A stretch of 64,000 bases of DNA from Tetradesmus obliquus (lineage: Eukaryota > Chlorophyta > Chlorophyceae > Sphaeropleales > Scenedesmaceae), in the NCBI GenBank assembly GCA_030272155.1, contig CP126198.1:3658001-3722000 (forward strand), in the 5' to 3' direction. The position numbers and the translations under genes are program-made. Positions 21,811 through 33,400 of this stretch are shown one piece after another. Under the pieces are notes generated by a model. The model worked only from the letters and a program-made list of their open reading frames with translations, was not told the DNA's origin and did not search any database. Within the stretch, counting starts at the first letter, position 1. Every line of letters starts with the position of its first letter.

Positions 21811-24800
21811 TCAGCCTGACGCACATGCAGAAGATCCTCCAGGCAGACACGTTGCTGCAGCACAGGCCCCATGTTGCCATCAACAACCATTGATACAGAA
21901 TGATGCTGGCAGGACAGTGTGTGTGCACTAGCAGCTGCCAACAAACTGTGTGCAAGTGCACCCCACAGCACCAGATGTAGCAGCAGAACACAGCGTGTTT
22001 ATCGCGCTGAGCTAGGTGCATCGCTAGATGGATAACACTACATTGATGAAAACCGCAAAAGGGTTGTTTTTCAAAGCATTGCTTTGAGGTGGAGGCAGCA
22101 TCATGCCTGTAATTCACTATGGTCACCGAGATGTCCAGCTGCATGTCCAGGCATGTCCAGTGGCACCAAATCGTGTCCAGTTGGTGGGTTTGCATGTCCA
22201 GTTGCAGTTCCACTGGACTGGCAGTCTGCCTGCAACTGGACATGTGCTGCTGCTGATGCGTTGTACGGCACGATACCCGGCTGAAACGCCGCAGGTAGGT
22301 GTTGTTGCATGTATGCCGCTTATACTGTGTCGCTGAACAGCCAGCACGTCAGCTGGCCAGCCCATGGGCTTGCTGTAGGGTTTGTCGATATCACGTCAAC
22401 ACCGGCTTGATATTCACGCAAAAGCGTGCGATAGAGTAAAGAAGCATCATATATAGGGTCCCGGAACCGGGAGGCCAGATTGGACAAATCCAATATTCCT
22501 GTACTGGCAGCCCCACAGCGCAACAAGCAGTTGAGGCTGAATTCAATGTCGCATTTCATTGCATAGCCTGTTGTGTACTGCAGGGGGCGGCATGTCTGCA
22601 TCGGCAGGCCAGCAGGTTTCGGTGTCACCGCTCCTCCAACGCGCTCCCCAAAGGCTTAAGTCGTGTAAGAGAGAGATAAGGAAATTGGAGAAGCAGGCGG
22701 CGGTTGTGAAAGGCGAAGAGAAGGCAAAGTGGCAGCAGCAGCAGCTGGTATGGATGCATCAATCATTGGAGCTGCAGTAGAAAGAAATCAAGTTGATGGA
22801 GATGGCAGAAGTGCTGCTGCGGCAGCGAGCTGAATCAGGTGCGGTTAGATGGCACACAGCAGCCAGATTGTCTTGCTGGTGCCTGGTGTTGCTATGGATG
22901 GTGTGTCAAGCAGATACTACCAGCTACTTGCATAGCTACGCCAGAACAAGCCTGCAAGGATGTTGCAGCAGCATTGCATTTATGGTTGATGCAACAGCAG
23001 CTATTTTGTAGTGTTGCACGGTGCTGCTGGCACAGCCTGCTGACTCGGCGTTGCAGCCTGAATGATGCATGTAGCATCATGCCCAAAGTTTTCCCACATG
23101 ACAGCAAGATTGGTGTGGTCTGGTAGTTTGAACATTTTCAGCGATTAGGCAAGCTGGATGATCTCCATTGTTAGCCTGCTTTAAGAACAGCGCGTTGCTA
23201 GGGCCTACCGTCTGAGTTCACAAGGTGTGCTGCTTGAACACACAACCATCGATGCCAGGCTGCCCCTGCAACAGTGGTGTGGATGCTCCAATGTGCTACT
23301 TGCCCCATGCATGCAGAGTTCGTTTTGTAGTTGAATCCTATGCTGCCTGCCCTGCCTGCGTGTCCTTCCATACACTGCTATGCCCCCCCTTGGGCATGAT
23401 CTCTCGATGTGTCCCCACAACAGAAGCCGCAGCAGCGGCAGCAGCAGCAGAGCCGGCAGCAGCGGCAGCAGCAGCAGCAGCAGAGCCGGCAGCAGAGCCC
23501 GCAGCAGTGTCAGGTGAGCCATACATGTACCTGCAGTCGTCCTTGCAGTTCCTGTAGCAAGGCTGCCACAACCTGTACCGCTCGTCGTGACGTTGCGTAC
23601 ACCGCAGATTTGTGAGCGCCCCTGCGCAGCAGCAGTAGTGGCTGTCAAGTGCACCACCTGCACCACTGATCATATGGTTTGTATGTATTCCAACCACCAA
23701 CAGCATGCATGTTTGCAGATGATCAGCGCTAGCGGCATTTTGTCGATTCAAAACTTGCGAAGGCTTGGCTGCAGTCAGCTTCTATTGCGTTGTGTGCCAA
23801 CTACGTACAACTATTGGTGCTGGCCTGATACAGGATTCCTCACTGGTGCTGTGCTCTGCTGCTGTTCCTTGTGTTGCTCGTGCTATGGCTGCCAGAACCT
23901 GAGTGGTTGAACCGCGGTCAGCTTCAAGACGACCATGCGCCAATGCCTACATGTGCAGGGCTCTTGCGGAACATCATCTGGCGCAAGCAGGTGAGGACTC
24001 GTTTATGCTTAGTAACAAGGCCGTGCCTGCTGTGTTGAGCAGGTACGTTCATAGTCATGTAACATCATCGTGCATGCGTGGTGGATGCAGTGAGGGTTGA
24101 TGATATGTTGCTGTGCACCGCCTCAGTTGCTGTGCACCACCTTACTTGCAGATGTGTTGTCAGTGGTGACTTGACTGCTGCTTGCCATGCTGTATGCTGT
24201 GCAGGCTGGCTACTCTCGCCTCGTGGACAGCAGTAGCCAGGATCAAGACAAGAAAACGCAGTGAGGCATGCGACGGCTGGTGACAGGTGCGCTGCTGTGG
24301 CTTGGATGCCTACACTGGAGCATAATCAATGAAAATGAAGCAACTTGCTCAAGGTGTGTGCGAGATGGAGAGCGTTCTAGGGCCATATTGTGGAGTGGCG
24401 GCGTGGAGGTGGCGGTGGTTGTGCGCTCATCAGGTACATGCGCAGTTCTTTGTATATCTTCCCGGCCACGTTAATGTGGTTTAATGCAGCTGCAGATCAT
24501 GGTTCACGCCAGGGTTTACAAGGGCAGGCCTCATGTTGTTGTTCTGCAGCATGACTCTGTGCTGAAGCCACCCGCATAAGCAGATGTTGTCAGGGATGGC
24601 CAACAGCAGATGCGCTGCAAACAGCAGATGCGCGATCTAAGGATGTGAGGTGCCGCTTCATTTGTTTGACATGGCTGCTTGGCTCATTAAACTGAATAAG
24701 TTGCAGGTTGCTGCGCCGCCTTCATTGCAGCAAAGGTTGCTGTTGGCCAGCTGTACATCATCATCATGTTACTCATCAAGCCATAGCATCAACGCCATCG

Positions 24801-25480
24801 GCCCCGCGCCCCAATGGAGCGGCAACTACACCCTCGTGTTTGCAAGCATTACGCACACCCCAAGCCTTTTCAAAAAAATCAGCAATGAACCTAGACACCA
24901 GTAATTTAACAGTTGGCCAGCTGTACATGTCTTGGCGGCTGGACCTTTATGTACAATGCGTGTGTTTGTGGTGTGTCACAGCGCATTTTGTGGTGTCTTT
25001 GTACATATCGTTGCCCAACTTGCATGCTTGTTGGTTGATCTGTCAAGAGCAACTTGTACAGAGCCAGGTTACCGGGTGGATTGTTCACAACCGATGTGAT
25101 GTCACACCGTTGCGGTGTAAGAGGCATGTCCTCCAAGGCGTGCTTGGGCTGCCCCCTAGCTGCGCATGTGTGCAGATGTATAGCATAACTGGTCAGTGCG
25201 GAAGGCGGTCCTGGAGGCTGGTTTTGTAAGCGTCCAGGCATACATTCAAGCATACATTTAACGATGGCGTAACTGTTCACCAAATTCATCATCATCGTGT
25301 TACCCATCAAGCCATAGCATCAACGTTGTTTCTTATCTTGTGGGTGTAGTACCCGGAATAGGGTGCCTGCAGCAATGCAGAGTGGTTCCTGGCAGCCAGA
25401 GTTGGTTGTACGCTTGTGGCGCTGTGTGTTGCCGCCCGCCACACTTGATGATGCGTGCGTTGCAATGGCAGCATGGTTCT
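21811..25480. repeat. Degenerate interspersed element, copy B (inverted relative to copy A)
   Basis: Reverse complement of 1-3168. Both copies carry the same protein-like patches; here they read on the plus strand: a coiled-coil patch at 22559-22780 continuing to about 22880, a Gln/Ala repeat at about 23420-23510, a patch with RGQLQDDHAPMPTC at about 23915-23985, a patch with GYSRLVDSSSQDQDKK at about 24210-24262, and a Val-rich patch at about 24400-24570 that copy A has only in part. The central part (about 22060-22455) is unrelated to the matching part of copy A. No known enzyme domain is visible. It looks broken. Confidence 0.75.
22193..22244. repeat. 15-bp perfect inverted repeat within a TGTCCAG cluster
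   Basis: CATGTCCAGTTGCAG at 22193-22207 is repeated in inverse at 22230-22244 around a 22-nt loop. Upstream, TGTCCAG occurs four more times between 22131 and 22180. The cluster lies in the segment found only in copy B. Confidence 0.85.
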
Positions 25481-26439
25481 AACAGTAGTCAGCGGCCGGT
25501 CGACAGCGATTGACCTTGGTCACGTGGTATGTTTCATCCAGTGAGGGTTTTTGCAGTCCGCTGGCTCTTCCTCAGCTTTGCAGTTCTGTGCGCAACATGT
25601 TACTTTGTTGACAGAGGTTTTACAGTCAGTCGTCAAGGCAGGCAGGCCTTGTAAATAAGTTGCAACCATGTTCACAGTTGAGCCGCATAGGTTTGATGTC
25701 TCAAACCCTCGTGTTTTGAGGGAGGCAAAACGCCTCATGCAGCATACGTCAGCACTGATGTTGGTGATGCCTGCTTGTTTTAGTTTGTCGGATTGGGCAC
25801 CGCTGGGGACCTCTGACACATCCACCCGATTGTTGGTGCCAGTTGGTGCAGTTTGGTGCAGCGTGCTGCTTGCCATTTGTAACAGGACGGCTGGCATTTT
25901 AAAAGCTCGACTTCTTAATTTATTTTTTGTTACCAAGCGGGACGAAATCCTAACGATTTCTTATGTACTGCAGGTGATAGTCACGTACTGCAACTAGTAG
26001 ATGCAACTAGTCAATTGACTGGAGCGTCAGATGGCCTATGTGGCATGTGCTTACTGCTGAGCATCCTTGGACTGGGTCACCCAGCAAGCACATGTGTACA
26101 GCTTTCGTTCGAATACCCTTGCTGATCAAGCCATAGATACTGTTTGCAACAATAAGCAGCCACTCACGGGGGATGCTGGCCAGCTGTAAAATGACAGCGT
26201 TACTGTGCTATAGCCAGAGAGGCCATGGTACGGATCAGGCCTGCCATTGAACGCTGCAGTGCCGGGTAGTGCTGTCGAGTTTGTGGTCTTGATGCCATCA
26301 TCATCATCACCCATCAAGCCATGGCATCAAAAAAAGCCATAGCATCAACGCCATCTTGATGCCATGAATCAGTTATAAGTTACTGTCACTAGTTTCAGCC
26401 GCACTGAACCCACAAACTGCGCATGATCACACATCAATT

Positions 26440-26730
26440 TGGCCCAGCAGACTGCTGCTTCTGCAGCCGCCGCAGCAGGTTGCAGGCTGCATTGGTGTTG
26501 GCAGCTGCCACAGGGTCAGCAGCAGCTGGGGCAGCCGGCGCTACTGCACCCGCAGGCGCCACCGCACCCAAAGGGGCCACTGCACCCACAGGCGACAGCG
26601 GCGCTGAGTGCACCTGCAGCGGCGGCTGTTGCCGCTGCTGCTGCTGCAGCTGCTGAGGGGGTAGTTGTGCAGGCACACTGCCACCCTTAGACGCACCTGA
26701 TGGCGGCGGCAGCACCAGCAGCAGTGACAT
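26440..26730 (-). repeat. Probable decayed copy of part of XRN1 exon 24
   Basis: On the minus strand this encodes a Pro/Ala/Gln-rich stretch ending NLLRRLQKQQSAG. XRN1 exon 24 has the similar [12 protein letters not shown] near 28430. It lies beyond the XRN1 stop at 26965. Low complexity makes the match uncertain. Confidence 0.4.
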
Positions 26731-26947
26731 CAGCAGGTGGTACAGTGCAAGACAATCACAGGTTCTGTTATCAGCAAGGATACCACTGCCGCAGCGCCAT
26801 CACAACACGGCGCATGCCACTGCTGCTGTTCGCTGCACGCATTTTTCTGTTTGCAGACTCCGCGGCACCTCCTCAAGCACAGCACAACAAAAACAAGACA
26901 TCATCATGGCTACACGTGACGGCCCTGGTACATCATGCACATCTAGT

Positions 26948-26952
26948 TTACA
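26948..26952 (-). terminator. TGTAA motif 13 nt past the XRN1 stop
   Basis: TTACA on the plus strand is TGTAA for XRN1. It is very close to the stop codon, so the real signal may be further on; I found no other clear one within 500 bp. Confidence 0.25.
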
Positions 26953-26964
26953 TCAAACATCAGA

Positions 26965-27976
26965 TTATCGTTGTTTGACATAATCGACTGACGCACCTCG
27001 CTGCAGCATCATCATCAGCGCCTGGCCAGAGCCGCCCTGGCCGCCAATGCCTCCTGCCGGCCCTGCTGCTGCTGCTGCTGGTGGCGGCGAAGTGGGCAGC
27101 CCAGCCCCTGCACTGGCATTGCCACTCAGCGACAGCTTTGCCAGCAGGCCGTGCATTTTGGCCTGCGCTGCCTGCTGCGCTGCCTGCTGCGCTGCAGCCT
27201 GTGCGGCAGCTGCCTGCTGTGCTGCCGCCTGTTGTGCAGCTGCCTGCTGCGCTGCTGCCTGTGCTGCCGCTTGTTGCGCTGCCGCTTGTTGTGCAGCTGC
27301 CGCTTGCTGCGCTGCTGCCTGTGCTGCCGCCTGCTGTGCTGCAGCTGCTTGCTGCGCAGCAGCAGCCTGTGCTGCCAGCTGCTGCAGGTGCGGCTGCTGC
27401 GGGCTCATCACCGCTGCCCCAGCCGTCCCATTCTGCACGCCATTCACCACACCTCCGCCGCTGCTGCTGCTGCCAGGCGCTGGGGGCGTGCCCGGTGCCC
27501 CACCACCCCCACTGGAAGAAGTCAGCCGCTGACCCCGCCCCATAGCAAAGCCTCGTGTGCCATCTGGCAGTTTGGCCTGAACAGCAGCAGGCTGCTGCTG
27601 CCGCGGGGCCCTACTGAGCAGGGTGCTGCCAGCGCCAGCAGGCGGTGTGCGCGGCTGCGCGCCGGCAGCGGATTTGGGCTCGCCTGTTTCGTCGCTGAGC
27701 CGCGACGGCTGCCATGCAGTTGTGGTTTTGACTGCTGCTGCAGGAGTGGTTGGTTGCGGCTGCTGCTGCTGGGGAACGGCAGCGGCTGCTGCTGGAGGCG
27801 GCGCCGCATCACGCTGCTGCTGCTGCTGCTGCTGAGGCTTGGGCTGCTGAGGCTGAGCCTGCTGCTGCTTGGGCTGCGCTGCCTTGGCTGCTGCAGGTGT
27901 GCCTGCCACTGCGGCAGTTGCTGCTGCCTTGGCTGCTGCAGGCGCGCCGATTACTGCGACAGTCGCCGCAGCAGAC

Positions 27977-28017
<41 letters not shown>

Positions 28018-30397
28018 CGCGTCCTCAGCAGCTGCGGGCTGCTGCCTTTTCTTCACCAGCCGAGGCACCACCTTCACAAGGGGTTGCTGCTGAGTGGCCT
28101 TGGGCACTGCTGCTGCTGCTGCTGGAGCAGCAGCAGCCACAGCAGCTGGTGCTGGTGCCGGCTTCTTCAGCATAGCCAGCAGATGTGCACCTGCTGCTGC
28201 AGGCTTGGGCTCCTGCTGCACTGCTGCTGCTGCTGCAGGCACAGCAGCTGCCGCAGGCTTCTGCTGCTGCTGCTTGCGCACAGGTTTCTGTATCTCGCCA
28301 TATAGCTGAGGCTGTGGCTGCTCCTGCACTGCTGCCTGCTGCGGTGCTGCTGCTGCTGCTGGTACCGGTGCTGCTGCTGCTGCTGGCGGCTGGCCTCCAC
28401 AGCTGCTGCCGCTGCTGCCCTTCTGCAGCCGCCGCAGCAGGGAGTGGCCTGCAGCTGCAGATGGCTCCACAGGAGCTCTAGGTGCAGCTGCTGCTGCTGC
28501 TGGCTGCTGCTGCAAGGCGCGTCCGAGCATTGCAGGCTGAGGCGGCTGCTGCGGCACTGCCACCTGCTGCTGCTGCTGCTGGGGCAGGTGGCTCAGTGCT
28601 GCTGTCGCAGCTGCTGCTGCTCCTGCTGCACTGCCAGGCCCCGTCATCACACGCTGCTGCTGCTGCTGCTGCTGCTGACCTGGCAGCTGGCCCTGCTTCA
28701 ACATCTGCAGCAGCCGGCCTCCCTGCGGTGGTGCAGGTGCTGGCGGCGCCGCTGCAGCAGCAGCAGCAGCAGCCTGCTGCTCCTGATCCATCTGCTGCTG
28801 CAGCGCCTGGTGCTGCTGCTGCGCTGCTGTCATGGCTTGCATCTGCTTGCCCTTCAGCCAAGGGGCCAGCTCCACCAGGCGCGTTGCAACAGCAGCAGAC
28901 GGCGTACGGGGACTCGTCACACCGCCTTCGCCAGCTGCTGCTGCTGCTGCTGCGCCGTCCTTGCTGCTACGCTTGACTGCTGTAGCGGCAGCGACTGCCT
29001 GTGCTGATGCGGCTTTGGGTTTAGGGCCTACGCCCTGCACTGGGCCGCGCTTGCTCACGTTGAGGAGCTGCTCCGGCGGCAGGTAGCCGCCCCTAGCGCC
29101 ACGCACGCGCCCGTTGAGTGTGGTGCCGCCTGCAACATTGACCAAATGGTTTCAGCTCATGATCCAACAGTTCAAGTCAAAGTTGAACTGCACTTGATGA
29201 TGCCAACCAGTGCGGGAAGGGCTATAAAGGGAAGAAAAAGATCAGTGCAGCCCAGCCAGATACCAGGCTGGATAGCGCTATAAGTAGACACCAAGCTATC
29301 CACCAGACACACTCGATCAGCCAAACATCCTCAATCCAACCCACCTGCATAGTCATTGTCCATCAGCACCTCCACCACATTCGGCAGCACGCCGATCACT
29401 GTCCCACGCGATCCAAACGGCGAGCTGCCTGTCCCCCGCAGCACCACCACCCTGTCCCCGGGCTCAAAGGAGCCCCGCCAGCCAGCACACCGTCCCCGCA
29501 TGACTAGAACAGCTAAGTAGCACCAAAAGTACACACCAAACTGACCACCAGACACACTCAATCAGCCAGGCACCTCATTGCCGCCCACCTGCATAGTCAT
29601 TGTCCATCAGCACCTCCACCACATTCGGCAGCACGCCGATCACCGTGCCTCTTGATCCAAACGGCGGGCTGCCTGTCCCCCGCAGCACCACCACCCTGTC
29701 CCCTGGCTCAAAAGAGCCACCAGCTAGCACCGACTGCGGCGCTGCAGGGTCGTGTGGCGGCAGCAGCAGGCTGGGGTGCACCTGCTCCAGGTCAACGGGT
29801 GCTGCAGTGATGCAGATAGAGACAGGTGGCAGGCGCAGAGGGTAAGAAGAATGGACAAGGGCGGTTGGCAGTGTTTGTATGACGGCAGCAGCAGGCTGGG
29901 GTGCACCTGCTCCAGGTCCACAGGGGCTGCAATGCGAGAATAAGAGCGAGGAGGCGGGCACACCCGATGGGTGGTTGGTGGGCGGTGAAGTGTGATGGCA
30001 GCAGCAGCTGCTTGTTGACTTGCAAGCACAGCTTGTATGGATGATGCACTGGGCGACCCGCGGGCGCTGTCGCACACAAATCAACAAACGCCGGCAGCCA
30101 TCGCGAGCAATGCGCAGCAGCACCCCATAACTGAGAGCTTCAGGTTGCTGCAGATTGTGCACCCACACCAAGGCTGTCATGCTCTGCAAGCCACCACACA
30201 CTGCAGCACAGCCACAAGAGCAGCAGATCGTGATGAATTTACACGTGCGCTTACCCATGGCGCCGGTGCCAACCGGCAGCAGCCCCGGCAGCTGCATCTG
30301 CAGCCGGTCCACAGCAGCATCCGAGGCCTGCTGCGCTGTCATGGCCACCAGAGGGGACTTGGCTGAGGGCTGAGCCTTGAGCCAGGCTGCCACCTGC

Positions 30398-30433
<36 letters not shown>

Positions 30434-33400
30434 TTAGGATGTGTGTCGGGGATGTGCTCATGGCAAGCTGTTCATAAGGGCTGCGCCTTGAGCAAGGCAG
30501 CAACCAGAAGCAGCAGCAGCAGCAGCAGCAGCAGCCAACGCAATGAGCACATGTCGGGGTAACTTGCGTATGCCTGTAAACAGATGTACAGCAATGTCGC
30601 ACTGGCACGACAGGTGAGGAATTGCAGACGCACGCAGGTGCAATCACCAGCGCTACAAACTTCAGCTCAACTTGAGCTCTGTCTAGAACAACCACAGAAC
30701 TCCCGCACCCCCTGCAGCTTGGCGTCCTGCTGGTGTGGCTCCAGGCCAGGGAACAGGTCATCAAGCGTCATCCACCGTCACCCAAACACAACTTCACGCA
30801 GTTGCAATAGCTCCACTTGCTGATGGTGCAGCACCACCCCACCACAACTGCATGCAGTAACGCTGTGAACTCACCTCCTGCTGGTGTGGCTCTAGCCCAG
30901 GGAGCAGGTCATACAATACAGCAAACAGGACTCACACACTCGAGTTGTAGAGCTTATTTGAAATCTTCAGCACAAACATGCCGCACCTCCTGCAGCTTGG
31001 CGTCCTGCTGGTATGGCTCCAGGCCAGGGAACAGGTCATCAAGCGTCATCCACAGCACCCAAACGCACGCAGGCGCATTTCCCAGCACTACAAACTTCAG
31101 CTCAACGTCAACCCCGTCCTTAGCTTCCACAACACTTTGTATACAGAACTGCCACAATCCCGCACCTCCTGCAGCTTGGCGTCCTGCTGGTATGGCTCTA
31201 GGCCAGGGAACAGGTCGTCCAGCGTCAGCCGCTGCTGCCCGCCATCACGCCCGCCGTCCCGCCCGCCGCCCCTGCCACCCTCCAGCGAGCCGTCACTGGG
31301 AGCAGCTGGCGGCGCGTTGCTGGGCTCCAGCGCCTGCAGGCAGGTTGAGGAACCCAGGGAAGCATTTACTATTTGCACTTAATAGGGCACTCGTACTCTG
31401 GCAATGCTGCCTACGAACAGATTCAATTACTGACCATATCAATTACACCAGATTGTGTACAATCATCAGAGCTAAGAATAAAATCCGCACCTGGATGATG
31501 TTGGGGAAGCGCGCCTTGTACTGATGCACCAGGTCCACCAGCGCAGCGCTGTACTGCCAGCCAGCACCCTCGTGGGCAGGCCGGCACAGCGCTGACAGCA
31601 GAGAACAGAAGCAGCAGCAGCAGCAGCAGCAGTGACGGCAGGCAAAGCAGCAAACAGGCAGGTCAGCTATCAGCAGGCGGGAGAGAACAGCCCAGCAGTA
31701 CGTGCTTCGCCACCCGACAACATGCTAGCAGGACACTCTGGCAGCTCTTTCGGCGCTGCTTGTGCATGTACCTGCTCACTGCCAGCCGCGTTGAGTTGCG
31801 CTCTAGCACATCTTGTGCAAAAACAAACAGCAGTCTCTTGTTGTGAACGCACCTGGCACGCACAGCCCCTGCTTGGCGTTCTTCACAGCCAGCCCGATGT
31901 CCACGCGGTTGCTCCCGCTGTCCTCCACCCACACATTGCCAGTCAGCCGCCCCAGCAGCCGCGGGTTCATGCGCAGGCTGCGGCTGGCTGCGCCGCTGGG
32001 CATGAAGTGCGTGTTGAACTGCTGCACGGTGTGCTTGGCGCGGCTCTCTGCTGCAAGCAGCTCGCGGTGCAGCGGCTGCGGCGTGCAAGGAAGGAAGAAA
32101 GCGGCAGGCACGAGTGGGGTCAGTTTTGGGGATGTTGTATGGTGCTGGTGCTGGACAGGAAAGTGAGGTGTGATGAGCGTGCGGGTGATGATGTCACTGA
32201 GGCAGCCGCGGGTTCATGCGCAGGCTGCGGCTAGCGGCACCGCTGGGCATGAAGTGCGTGTTGAACTGCTGCACGGTGTGCTTGGCGCGAGACTCGGCTG
32301 CCAGCAGCTCACGGTGCAGCGGCTGCACAGAATGCGACGTAAAGGAAGAGGTAGCGGCGGGGCAGGAGTGGGGTCAATGCCAGGATCTACGCCTGATATT
32401 GTTTGGCGAACTGGCACATGCTTGCTCCGCAACTCCTAGCATGCTCACGCTGCAGCTGAGCAGGCCAGCACGCCGCCAATCTTGTACTTGTTTCTGAAAC
32501 AAAGTAACATGTAAATAGCGCACCTGCAGGCACACGATGTAGCCTATCATCTTGGAGTTGCCAGTGGTCTTTGCGGCGGGGTCCGCCAGCACGGTGCCCA
32601 CGCAGCCAAAGTAGTTGGCCCCCACCCAGACCACAGCGGACATGCGGACTTTGCACACTGCCCAACAACTGACACGTGCTTGCTGAAGCGGTCCCTGCTG
32701 GTTTTTGTAGCAACTCAGCAGGCCACCACACACGCTGACACAATATTACACGTAACAAAAGTAACACGCACCTGCAGGCGCACGATGTAGCCTGTCATCT
32801 TGGAGTTGCCGGTGATCTTCGCGGCTGGGTCAGCCAGTACTGTGCCCACGCAGCCAAAGTACTTGGCTCCCACCCACACCACCCGGCAGCCAGGCCCCAG
32901 GCTGAGCGCCTTGGGCGCGTCGGGGTCTGCGCAGCCAGTCGGGGGCCGCGGCCGGCTCTGCAGCACCGCCTGCGAAATGGATAAAACGAAAGTGGTGCAG
33001 GTAGATGGCAGGGTCGGTGGCAGAGTGAGAACAAGCAAGACAGACAGGTAGGCTAACGCCACAGAGGTGCAGACACACAGACAAAAAGACAGGCTGGCAT
33101 GCAGGCAGGCATGGCCGGGGCCCAGGCTGAGTGAGTTGGGGGCGTCGCGGTCTGCACAGCCGGTTGGGGGCCGCGGCCGGCTCTGCAGCACCGCCTGCGG
33201 AAGAGAGGCGGCGAGGGGGGCATGTAGAGTGAGAACAAGCGGGCCAGCAAAGCAATCCTGCAGCCCACATACAGACATCCGCCTCGCACAAACATGCACA
33301 TAAACGACTTTGCAAGGCCTCTGCCCAGCTGCAGCAGCCACAGCACCAGCCCCTTGCCATACATCCTTCGCCACCGCCCCCAGTGAAATTCACATGCACA

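Larger units (their letters stand above)
25481..26964. other. Region between repeat copy B and the XRN1 3' end
   Basis: No gene is recognised. An open frame on the minus strand (25520-25936) has no known domain. 26294-26356 holds two partial units of the short dispersed repeat. From about 26440 to 26730 the sequence resembles the Gln/Ala/Pro-coding tail of XRN1 on the minus strand (for example LLRRLQKQQSAG against the exon's [12 protein letters not shown]), so it may be a decayed copy of part of that exon. Confidence 0.45.

Noticed and set aside
21335-25480. Virus-like or LTR element in the copy B region
   Set aside because: No capsid, protease, integrase or reverse transcriptase motif and no long terminal direct repeats seen; kept as an unassigned degenerate repeat.
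26100-26120. tRNA-like GTTCGAATAC at about 26107
   Set aside because: No acceptor stem, D-arm or anticodon arm can be drawn around it.
27047-28305. Long plus-strand open frames (up to 384 codons, Cys/Leu-rich) opposite the XRN1 tail
   Set aside because: They are the complement of a CAG/GCA-rich exon. The minus frame is continuous with 23 phase-matched exons.
31632-33303. Plus-strand frames of up to 200 codons over XRN1 exons 18-19
   Set aside because: Antisense of conserved XRN1 exons; no independent support.
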